In this document: in pieces, positions 53,852-62,047 of the stretch
Position numbering within the stretch: position 1 is the stretch's first letter
Layout of the letters: every line of letters begins with the position of its first letter
NCBI GenBank assembly: GCA_033762375.1
Contig: JANRLQ010000026.1
Coordinates: forward strand, 434,001-498,000
Reading direction: 5' to 3'
Length of the DNA stretch: 64,000 nt
DNA from: RDXT01 sp033762375
GTDB lineage: Bacteria; Bacteroidota; Bacteroidia; J057
Program-made: the position numbers and the translations under genes
The notes under the pieces: model-generated
Told to the model about the DNA's origin: nothing
The model's input: the letters and a program-made list of their open reading frames with translations, nothing else
The model's database searches: none

Positions 53852-54643
53852 TTACCGCTGATAAAGCTCGATCTTCAGGTCATCGTGGCTGCCGTAGGGG
53901 AAGCTGTACTGGGGGGCAGCATATCCATCGGGCAATGAGGCCGGATCCACGGTGAGCAGGTAGGGGCGCTGGGGTACGGTATAGTGTACGACCAGCACTG
54001 GCGGATCAGCGGCCGAAAAAGCTGGCAGGGCCGATGGTCCCCAAATCCGGAGTGTCACCGGTTGGTTATCTGCATCCGGGTGACGGGTCCGCCACCCGGC
54101 GATCAGGCCGCGCAGGTCCTCCGACTGTACGCCTGCCTGGGGGGCGGCTGACCAGGCTGTAGCCTGGGTGTGATCGCCGTGTGCGTCCTGGATCACCCAG
54201 CTTCCGGTCAGGGTGCCCGGTACCTGGATATACGCTCCCTGTATCTCAGCATCGGCTGGCAGCCAAAGCGGCGCAAAGGTAAGTTCATACCCGTCGTCGC
54301 GTACGCGGTGGATACCTGCGGCATCCTGGAGCCGGGAAGCGACTGTCCGGCCTTCATGTATCTGAATCTCAAACCGGCCGCTGTCATCCGTAAAACAAAA
54401 CCCTGCGGTTTCGTCGCGGGTGGTGAGCTGGCCGTCTTCGTCCGCATCGCGGTAGATGGTGAGTTGGAGGCCGCCCGGGCGGTCCAGGCCGTGGACGGAG
54501 CCGGACAGGGTATGGCTCCCGGCCCGGTAGAGGAGCCGCATCCCGGGCCCGAGGCATACCAGCAGTGCCAGCGAGGCCGCTGTGCCTGCTGCCAATCCCT
54601 GGAGGGTATGTCGGGTCTGGGGTCTTAGCCGAATCTCTGCCAT
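53852..54643 (-). CDS. Membrane-anchored beta-rich hypothetical protein
   Basis: 263 residues that I cannot assign to a known family. A membrane helix lies at residues 15-37, and the remainder is a beta-rich extracytoplasmic domain. The strand 'GSVHGLDRPGGLQLTIYRDADEDGQLTTRDETAGFCFTDDSGRFEI' resembles the calcium-binding EF-like/SdrD-B pattern in which DADxDGxxxxxDE loops recur, so Ca2+ binding is possible. A Glu-rich helix is absent. The C-terminus is Tyr/Ser-rich. It is convergent with the UbiA gene and on the same strand as the polyprenyl synthase, 123 bp away. Confidence 0.55.
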   Translation of the reverse strand: MAEIRLRPQTRHTLQGLAAGTAASLALLVCLGPGMRLLYRAGSHTLSGSVHGLDRPGGLQLTIYRDADEDGQLTTRDETAGFCFTDDSGRFEIQIHEGRTVASRLQDAAGIHRVRDDGYELTFAPLWLPADAEIQGAYIQVPGTLTGSWVIQDAHGDHTQATAWSAAPQAGVQSEDLRGLIAGWRTRHPDADNQPVTLRIWGPSALPAFSAADPPVLVVHYTVPQRPYLLTVDPASLPDGYAAPQYSFPYGSHDDLKIELYQR

Positions 54644-54766
54644 ACACGATGTTGTATGACAAAGTTCGGATATGGGCCTGATAATCAGCCGTCAATACAC
54701 AGAGACACCTTGCGCGGTATCAGCTGCGGGCGTGGCATGTAAGGCCGGGATAGGATCCGGCAGGTA

Positions 54767-55741
54767 TTATTTGCTGCGGGAGATGGCGTAGTGCATCAGC
54801 TCCAGGAGCGAATGCCGGGCCGGGGTATCCTCAAACGTCAGGAGGATGTTTTCGGCTTCGCGGATATAGGTTTCCATGACCTCCTGGGCGTATTGCAGGC
54901 CGCCATTGGCGGTGACATACTCGATGAGGAACTGCACCTGGCGCCGGTCGGTGTTGTGGTTGCGGACAATATTGATCAGGCGACGGCGCTCAGCCCAGCT
55001 GGCCTTGTTGAGGACATGGATCAGGGGGAGCGTAAGTTTTCGTTCTTTTATGTCTATGGCGCGGGGTTTTCCGACATCATCAGCCCCATAATCAAACAAG
55101 TCGTCCTTGATCTGAAAGGCGATACCTACTTTTTCGCCGAAGAGCCGCATACGGCTGATCTGGGTTTCGTCACTGGTAGCAGAGGCAGCGCCGGTCTCGC
55201 AGCAGGATGCAAAAAGGGAGGCCGTCTTCTGGCGGATAATGTCGAGGTACACCGCTTCATCTATGTTGAGGCGGCGGGCTTTTTCCATCTGGAGGAGTTC
55301 GCCTTCGCTCATCATCTGGACTGCGTGTGAGACGATCTTCAGGAGGCGGAAGTCGTCATGCTCCAGGGCCATGAGCAGGCCGCGGGAGAGCAGGAAATCC
55401 CCTACGAGGACAGAAATTTTATTTTTCCAGAGGGCATTGAGGGAAAAAAAGCCCCGGCGCTCATCTGAGTCATCCACGACATCGTCATGGATCAGGGTGG
55501 CGGTGTGGAGCAGCTCAACCAGCGCGGCTCCGCGGTAGGTGGAGGGGGTGATCCCGCCGCAGATATGGGCACTGAAAAGTACCAGCATCGGGCGGAGCTG
55601 TTTGCCCTTGCGGTGGAGTACGTACTGGGTGATACGGTCAAGCAAGGCTACCTTGCTGATCATGGCCGACCGGAAGTACCGTTCGAAGTACTGTAATTCC
55701 TGCTCAATCGGCGATTGGATTGTCTTGAGAGCGTCGCTCAT
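54767..55741 (-). CDS. Long-chain polyprenyl diphosphate synthase
   Basis: 324 residues of the trans-prenyltransferase family. The first Asp-rich motif DDVVDDSDERRG is at residues 86-97, the second 'KDDLFDYGADDVGKP' in the C-terminal half, and 'GKQLRPMLVLFSAHI' is the usual opening helix. The lack of bulky residues just before the first motif suggests a long product, such as octaprenyl or heptaprenyl diphosphate for menaquinone; length cannot be fixed from sequence. It lies near the polyprenyl-phosphate phosphoribosyltransferase but on the opposite strand. Confidence 0.93.
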   Translation of the reverse strand: MSDALKTIQSPIEQELQYFERYFRSAMISKVALLDRITQYVLHRKGKQLRPMLVLFSAHICGGITPSTYRGAALVELLHTATLIHDDVVDDSDERRGFFSLNALWKNKISVLVGDFLLSRGLLMALEHDDFRLLKIVSHAVQMMSEGELLQMEKARRLNIDEAVYLDIIRQKTASLFASCCETGAASATSDETQISRMRLFGEKVGIAFQIKDDLFDYGADDVGKPRAIDIKERKLTLPLIHVLNKASWAERRRLINIVRNHNTDRRQVQFLIEYVTANGGLQYAQEVMETYIREAENILLTFEDTPARHSLLELMHYAISRSK

Positions 55742-56226
55742 AACATCGGTAAAGCTACATTATTTCCCGGACATGATGCTAACCCAAACTTTTGACGCAA
55801 GAATAATGTTGTCACAGAGATTTGTGGGAAATTATCAGGAGAATGTGCAACTTTTGGCTTGAAAAGTTGACCTGAGTCTCTGCCGGGTATCCGCAGGGGC
55901 AGGCAGGGACTTTCCAGCCGTATCCTGTTCCCGCATGGCAGCTAAATGCAGCAAGAGGCATCCCTGGTATCAAAAAATACGTACCTTGTAGGGCATGAAT
56001 CTGGGTTCGAAGGGAAGGTTTGGCATATATGTCAGCTTCCAGACCTTACCGGAGGCGGGCGCTGATGATCTTGTTACACACGCAGCATTACACACACTAC
56101 CTTCGTCTGCCAGTAAATGCCAGCATGGCTGCTGACAGCAGGAGAAAATATTTGTCGCCTTTGGTGTGAGCACTACCTGAAAAAACCATGATCTGAAAAC
56201 CGGCCCCCGGACAAACCTACCCAGCG
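55742..56226. other. Intergenic region, no gene seen
   Basis: 485 bases between the divergent polyprenyl synthase and adhesin genes. A 10-bp stem with one G-U pair (55875-55884 with 55902-55911) is the only structure noted; it lacks a T-run. A 67-codon open frame on the minus strand (55970-56173) has no protein-like features. No consensus promoter for the adhesin was found. Confidence 0.5.
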
Positions 56227-59200
56227 ATGAAGCAACACGTATATTACCTCCTGTTCAGCCTCGCCTTCCTGATACCGGCTGGCACACAAGCGACCCATAT
56301 TGTGGGTGCGGAGTTGTACTATTCCTGTATCAACCCTGCGACCAACACCTACGACCTCACCCTGAAGCTCTACCGCGACTGCCAAAACGGGCAGGCACCT
56401 TATGACGCGGTGATCTACCTGTTTATTTTTGATGCGCTCACAGGGGCTACCCTCCAGACTGTACCGATTAATATTCCCCCGACTACCCCCCAGATTCAGC
56501 CCAATGACTGGGGCCCCTGTGTCGGTACGACGCCGGCAATCTGTGTGCAGGAGGGTATATATACAACGACAGTCACCCTGCCTCCCAATGCCAACGGCTA
56601 CAACCTGGGCTGGTCCCGCTGCTGCCGCAATGCAGCCATCTCCAATCTGGCCAACCCACTGAATGAAGGGATTACCTTCCTGGCGCGTATCCCACCCTCC
56701 AGCGCGGCAGTCTGTAATAATATGCCGGTATTTGATCAGGTGCCCCCGGTTTTTCTCTGTGCCAACCAGCCTTTTTTCTTCGACCACTCTGCGACAGATG
56801 TGGACGGGGACTCACTGGTATATGCCCTGACCAATCCCTATACCGGTACCAACATCTCCGGCCTCGGTACCGGCAACCCCATGATGGGCGGCAATCAGCC
56901 CACGGTGGACCCGCTCGGCAACCCCATGGGACCTCCACCTTATAATACTGTGCAGTTTGGGGTAGGATATACTTTTTTGGATCCGTTTGGGTCCAATAAC
57001 TTTGTGATTGACCCTCAGACCGGATTTATCACGGTCACCCCGACCCAGGCAGGGATTTATGTGTTTAGCATCTCGGTATTTGAATACCGCAACGGGGTCC
57101 TGCTCAGTGAGAACCGCCGTGACTTCCAGATCCATGTCCTCAACTGTCTGCCACAGGGCAATCCGCCAGCCATCCAGCATGACCTGACCGGGCTTAACTT
57201 CAGCAACGATACAGTTTTTGTGACAGCAGGCGTACCCTTCTGTTATGATATCACGATCACCGATGATCCGGGTGATGTCCTGCAAGGTTATACGGTGAGT
57301 GCAGCTTTTGGCAATGGAAACTTTATTCCCCCTGCCGCAACTTTTACCTATTCTGGTACAAATCCCATCATCGGACAGGTATGCTGGGAGCCCGCCTGCG
57401 CATATAATAACCAGGTGATCCCGCTGATCGTGGGCGGACGCGACCAGAACGGATGTCAGAATATCAATGATGCCCTCGACACGGTATATATTAAGGTGAG
57501 TGTCCCGCCTAACCAGGTACCGGTGATCTCCACCAACCTCTCCGGCCTGCAAACTAACGGAGACACGATCCTCATACAGGCCAATACTAATTTTTGTTTT
57601 ACGGCGCAGATCACGGACCCTAACCCCGGTGATGCCATCACGGCGTATCCGGTAAGCCCGATTTTTTCGACGGCAGGTGGACCGACCCTGACCCAGTCCG
57701 GCACCAATCCCGTGCAGATGCAGGTATGCTGGACGCCAGGCTGTGCGTATGCAGGGCAGACGGTGCTGCTGGAGTTTGGGGGGCAGGACCAGAGCCTGTG
57801 TAATCTATCCGGCTCCGTGACTAAAAAAATATGGGTTCGGATTATTGCCCCCCCCAATAATCCTCCGCTGGTCTCAAGTACCTTTAATGGCACACCGGTA
57901 AGCGGGGATACGATCCAGGTCATCGCTCAAAACAACCTGTGTTTTACCTTCACGGCCAATGATGCTGACGCAGGCAGTGCCCTTAGCTTCCAGGGGATCA
58001 GCCCGATATTTACGGCAACGGGTGGGGCTACCGTGACTACCACCGGCACCAATCCCCTCAGCGGCACCATCTGCTGGGTACCAGGTTGTCAGTTTGTGGG
58101 ACAGGTAGTGCCTTTTATCTTCAGGGTTACAGATCCGGGCGCGTGTAATAACAGCGCATCAGATTTTGATACGGTGTATGTAGCTATTTCGGCTCCGCCC
58201 AATACGCCTCCCCAGATATCCTCCAATCTGCTGGGCAATACGGTGGTCAATGATACCATCATTGTCCCCGCCAATCAGAATTTTTGCTACACCTTCACGG
58301 CTTCTGATGCCAACAATACAGCGGTGACCGTGACCCCGCTCAGCCCGCTTTTCAGCACGCCGGGAGGGCCGGTATATACCGCCAGCGGCACCAATCCTGT
58401 ATCAGGGCAGATATGCTGGAATCCTTCCTGCTTCTATGCCGGGCAATTGATCCCGCTGGTGCTGGAGGTGACAGACAATGCCAACTGTAACAATGTGGCC
58501 TCGGCACGGGATACGGTTTGGATCCGGATCAATGTACCGGCCAATGCACCGCCTACCATTACCCCTAACCTGAGCGGGAATGTATTCAGCAACGATACCA
58601 TCTTCACCGATGCACTTGCTGCGCTCTGTTTTGACCTGGTATTTGCCGATGCCAACGCGGGAGACTCGCTGGAGGTGACCCCACTCAGCCCGATCTTTAG
58701 CGGCCCCAATGCGGCAACCTTTGTGTTTTCCGGGATAAACCCTGTTGTAGCTACCGTCTGCTGGACCCCTTCCTGTGACTACGAAGGACAAGTGGTGCCA
58801 TTTGTGGTCAAAGTCCGGGACAATGGACAGTGTGACAATGAAAAAGAAGCCCAGGATACCATCTATGTCAAAATCAGCGACCCACTCACCCTGCCACCTA
58901 TTGTAGGGCATGACCTGACAGGCACCAATTTTGTCGGAGATACGATCTATATGGAGATCGGTGACGAAGCCTGTTATACTTTTTATGTAGCAGACCAGAC
59001 CACCGACAACGGTATATCCTATACCTATGAGCTCCAGAATATTTTCACAGGCCAAAACCTGGGGACAGGGGTCGTAACCTCCTTTGTGCGGAATGACTCG
59101 ATCCTCGGAACCATCTGTTTCCCGACGGACTGCTCTAACGGTGGTACCTACTTCCGCAGCATCCTGACCGGTACAGACAAGGAGACCTGTCCACCCTTTC

Positions 59201-61527
59201 AGCAGACACGGGATACGGTTATTATCAAGGTTAATACCAGTTTCCTGTCTTTTGCGGGGAATGATACCGGGTTTTGCGCCGGGAGTGGAGGGGTGCAGCT
59301 CCTCGCCACCCCTATTGGTGGTACGGCTCCGTACTATTATCTCTGGAACTGCGATAACCCCGGCAACTGTGGGTTTAGCCTGGGTAACAACAACATAGCA
59401 GACCCGGTCGCCAACCCGACCACCACGACCACCTACTCCGTACAGATCACAGACTTTAATGGATGTACGAGTGAAATAGACGATATCGTCATAGAAGTTC
59501 TGGCTTTGCCGATCGCTGACGCAGGTCCGGATACCTTTGTGTGCGAGGATGGGATTGGCACAAGACTTCAGGGCAGTGTGGCCAACAGCCAGGAAGCACC
59601 AGGACCTTATACCTGGCTTTGGACGCCTCCGGCAGGTCTTAGCAATGCGACTGCCCCTGATCCCTACGCCAATCCGGACACAACGACCATCTATACCCTG
59701 TTTGTGACCTCTGCCAATGGGTGTACAAGCGTCAATACAACCCTTGATACCCTGAGCACCATTGTCGTATCCGTACGCGAGCGCCCCGTCGTGGAGGCTG
59801 GCCGTGATACCTCGATCTGCCTGGGTGAAACCGTACAGCTTCTGGGGTATGCTTCTGAGGCAGGCCCTCAATATACCTATGCCTGGACCCCCGCTACGGG
59901 GCTGAGCGACTCTTCCATACAGGCCCCGCTGGCTTCTCCCCCCCTGACGGTCACGTACTTTTTGGTGGCCTGGTCAAATGGCTGCCCCAGCGTAGCAGAC
60001 TCTGTCACCCTGACAGTCAATACGATCCCGACCCTTCAGACCCTCCCGCAGTATGAAGTATGTGCCCTGGACTCCGTGCAGCTCCAGGTGCTGGCAGGCG
60101 GAGACCCGGAGGCAACGGCGTACAGTTATCAGTGGAGCCCTGTTGCAGGTCTGAGTGACCCGAATATCCGCAATCCGATCGCCAGTCCGGCGCAGACGAC
60201 GGTTTACAGCCTGATCGCTTCCAGCAATTTTGGATGCGCCAGTGATACCGAGACAGTGACGGTCGTCGTACTTCCGGCTCCGGTCGCCGATGCCGGTAGT
60301 GATACAGTCGTGTGCCGGGGGGATACCATACAACTGCAGGGGACCCATACATTTGCCGGAGGCGCCGGGACCATGCCCGTGTTTTATACCTGGACTCCAG
60401 CCGATGCGCTGAGCAGCCAGTTTGTGGCGACGCCGCTTGCCGCGCCCTTGCAGACCACCTTATATACCCTCACGACCTCATCCGGATCCTGCACCACCGA
60501 GGACAAAATACTGATCACCGTAGCGGAGCCTGTGACGGCTTTTGCCACCTCTGATACGAACCGGATCTGCCAGGGCGACAGTGTGCAGCTTACGGGCCTG
60601 GGAGGTATGGGGGCTGCTACGTATCTCTGGACTCCAGCCGCAGGCCTGAGTGATCCGGCCAGTCCTGCGCCCATGGCGGCACCAGATACGACGACGACCT
60701 ATGTCCTGACGGTTACAGAGTCCGTGTGCAGCGACCGGGCGGCCGTGACGATTCTCGTCAACCCGGCTCCACGCCCCACCTTCCTGAGCTCTCAGACGTC
60801 TGGCTGCGAAGACCTCACGGTCAGCTTCCTGCAGGATGCGCCTAATGCGGTAGCTTATATCTGGGACTTTGGAGATGGCAGCCCCATCACCAATGCAGCC
60901 AATCCCACGCATACGTTTACGGAACCGGGGACATACGCTGTCAGCCTGGTCGTGACGGGTGCGGGTGGTTGTGAAGCGGTGTCACTGCCTGTAGTTATTC
61001 AAGTGTTTGCGCCGGGCGTGGCGGCCTTTTCGGCTACGCCGGATGCTGAGACACCGGTCGTGCTTCCGGATGCTGCGGTCACCTTTAATGATCTGTCAAC
61101 GGGTGCTGTGAGCTGGTTCTGGGACTTTGGAGACGGTAAGACGGCTGCTGAGCAACACCCGGTCCATACCTACACCCAGCCAGGCAACTACACCGTGACC
61201 CTGACCATCACAGATGCCAATGGATGTGTGGACCAATATCAATATGGTATCCTGACGGTAGTCGAAACCAACGTTTTGATCCCCAATGTGTTTACGCCCA
61301 ATGATGACGGGGTGAACGATACCTTCACGATTCAGTACAATGGCGGTGAGGATTTTCAGGTAAAAATCCTTGATCGCTGGGGCAGACCTGTGTTTTCCAG
61401 CCAAAGCCCGGCCAATGCCTGGGACGGACTGACACCCGGCGGCTCTCCGGCGGCAGACGGGGTATACTATTATGCCGTTACGATCGGTGAGCGAACCTTT
61501 ACGGGGGACCTGACATTGCTGCGCTGA
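56227..61527 (+). CDS. Giant T9SS-secreted adhesin with gliding-motility-type C-terminal domain
   Basis: 1766 residues. After a signal peptide (1-22) comes a roughly 310-residue N-terminal domain opening 'THIVGAELYYSCINPATNTYDLTLKLYRDC', a common lead-in of such proteins. Six tandem repeats of about 115 residues follow (coded by 57163-59236), most with four Cys in the pattern xxFCFx, CWxPxC and a later Cys. Then come about six Ig/SprB-like modules marked 'AGxDTxxCxGxxxQL', two PKD domains ('WDFGDG...HTF/Y..PG.Y'), and the type B sorting domain starting 'IPNVFTPNDDGVNDTF'. Cell-surface adhesion or motility is the likely role. gatC follows 145 bp later. Confidence 0.92.
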   Translation: MKQHVYYLLFSLAFLIPAGTQATHIVGAELYYSCINPATNTYDLTLKLYRDCQNGQAPYDAVIYLFIFDALTGATLQTVPINIPPTTPQIQPNDWGPCVGTTPAICVQEGIYTTTVTLPPNANGYNLGWSRCCRNAAISNLANPLNEGITFLARIPPSSAAVCNNMPVFDQVPPVFLCANQPFFFDHSATDVDGDSLVYALTNPYTGTNISGLGTGNPMMGGNQPTVDPLGNPMGPPPYNTVQFGVGYTFLDPFGSNNFVIDPQTGFITVTPTQAGIYVFSISVFEYRNGVLLSENRRDFQIHVLNCLPQGNPPAIQHDLTGLNFSNDTVFVTAGVPFCYDITITDDPGDVLQGYTVSAAFGNGNFIPPAATFTYSGTNPIIGQVCWEPACAYNNQVIPLIVGGRDQNGCQNINDALDTVYIKVSVPPNQVPVISTNLSGLQTNGDTILIQANTNFCFTAQITDPNPGDAITAYPVSPIFSTAGGPTLTQSGTNPVQMQVCWTPGCAYAGQTVLLEFGGQDQSLCNLSGSVTKKIWVRIIAPPNNPPLVSSTFNGTPVSGDTIQVIAQNNLCFTFTANDADAGSALSFQGISPIFTATGGATVTTTGTNPLSGTICWVPGCQFVGQVVPFIFRVTDPGACNNSASDFDTVYVAISAPPNTPPQISSNLLGNTVVNDTIIVPANQNFCYTFTASDANNTAVTVTPLSPLFSTPGGPVYTASGTNPVSGQICWNPSCFYAGQLIPLVLEVTDNANCNNVASARDTVWIRINVPANAPPTITPNLSGNVFSNDTIFTDALAALCFDLVFADANAGDSLEVTPLSPIFSGPNAATFVFSGINPVVATVCWTPSCDYEGQVVPFVVKVRDNGQCDNEKEAQDTIYVKISDPLTLPPIVGHDLTGTNFVGDTIYMEIGDEACYTFYVADQTTDNGISYTYELQNIFTGQNLGTGVVTSFVRNDSILGTICFPTDCSNGGTYFRSILTGTDKETCPPFQQTRDTVIIKVNTSFLSFAGNDTGFCAGSGGVQLLATPIGGTAPYYYLWNCDNPGNCGFSLGNNNIADPVANPTTTTTYSVQITDFNGCTSEIDDIVIEVLALPIADAGPDTFVCEDGIGTRLQGSVANSQEAPGPYTWLWTPPAGLSNATAPDPYANPDTTTIYTLFVTSANGCTSVNTTLDTLSTIVVSVRERPVVEAGRDTSICLGETVQLLGYASEAGPQYTYAWTPATGLSDSSIQAPLASPPLTVTYFLVAWSNGCPSVADSVTLTVNTIPTLQTLPQYEVCALDSVQLQVLAGGDPEATAYSYQWSPVAGLSDPNIRNPIASPAQTTVYSLIASSNFGCASDTETVTVVVLPAPVADAGSDTVVCRGDTIQLQGTHTFAGGAGTMPVFYTWTPADALSSQFVATPLAAPLQTTLYTLTTSSGSCTTEDKILITVAEPVTAFATSDTNRICQGDSVQLTGLGGMGAATYLWTPAAGLSDPASPAPMAAPDTTTTYVLTVTESVCSDRAAVTILVNPAPRPTFLSSQTSGCEDLTVSFLQDAPNAVAYIWDFGDGSPITNAANPTHTFTEPGTYAVSLVVTGAGGCEAVSLPVVIQVFAPGVAAFSATPDAETPVVLPDAAVTFNDLSTGAVSWFWDFGDGKTAAEQHPVHTYTQPGNYTVTLTITDANGCVDQYQYGILTVVETNVLIPNVFTPNDDGVNDTFTIQYNGGEDFQVKILDRWGRPVFSSQSPANAWDGLTPGGSPAADGVYYYAVTIGERTFTGDLTLLR
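57163..59236 (+). repeat. Six tandem Cys-rich repeats within the adhesin
   Basis: Starts at about 57163, 57517, 57858, 58204, 58546 and 58891, each 341-354 bp, opening with a PPxIxxNLxG-like phrase and closing with DTxxIKV. The last copy is the most divergent and keeps only part of the CWxPxC motif (CFPTDC). Confidence 0.85.
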
Positions 61528-61672
61528 GTCTGTGTGTGCAAACTGTATGTCCGCAGAGATCGCCTGGTCCGAGGGGTCTCTGCGGACAACGTACGGAGGA
61601 TCGTACATGAGATCAGGTGATATTTGCAATTCCCCGCTGATCCGGCGTACTTTACCTCACAATACCCAAAGG

Positions 61673-61963
61673 ATGGAGATCACAGACGAGATATTGCAAA
61701 AACTGGCTGACCTGAGCAAGCTGGAGATACCTGTATCCCGGCGTGAAGTGCTTAAGGCAGACCTTCAGCGGATGCTGGATTTTGTGGGACAACTGCAGAC
61801 GGTTGATGTAGATGGCGTAGCGCCACTGATCCACCTTACAGATGCGGTCAACAGGCTGGCACCAGATGAGCCCGGGCCAGGTCTTTCGTGGCCGGAGCTG
61901 CTCTCGCAGGCACCTGCAGCAGAAAACGTGTATTTTCGGGTGCCCAAAGTAGTTCATAAATAA
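61673..61963 (+). CDS. gatC: Aspartyl/glutamyl-tRNA amidotransferase subunit C
   Basis: 96 residues from ATG 61673, the small subunit that stabilises GatA and links it to GatB. 'ILQKLADLSKLEIPVSRREVLKADLQRML' is the conserved N-terminal helix pair, and 'VDVDGVAPLIHLTD' and 'LAPDEPGPGLSWPELLSQAPA' match the C-terminal extended segment. Start at 61673 (AAAGG just upstream) gives the family-typical MEITDEIL; the open frame upstream to 61532 is not conserved. gatB is at 18586, not adjacent. Confidence 0.92.
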   Translation: MEITDEILQKLADLSKLEIPVSRREVLKADLQRMLDFVGQLQTVDVDGVAPLIHLTDAVNRLAPDEPGPGLSWPELLSQAPAAENVYFRVPKVVHK

Positions 61964-62047
61964 AAAAACACCTGACAGCTGTAACGCAGATAGCCTTTGG
62001 CATTATGGCGCTGTGATTTCTGCCGCCCACGCGCACAACAACAGGAT

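Noticed and set aside
55970..56173. A 67-codon minus-strand open frame in the gap before the adhesin
   Set aside because: No conserved residues, no ribosome binding site, and Cys/Trp-rich random composition; a real small protein cannot be excluded but is unsupported.
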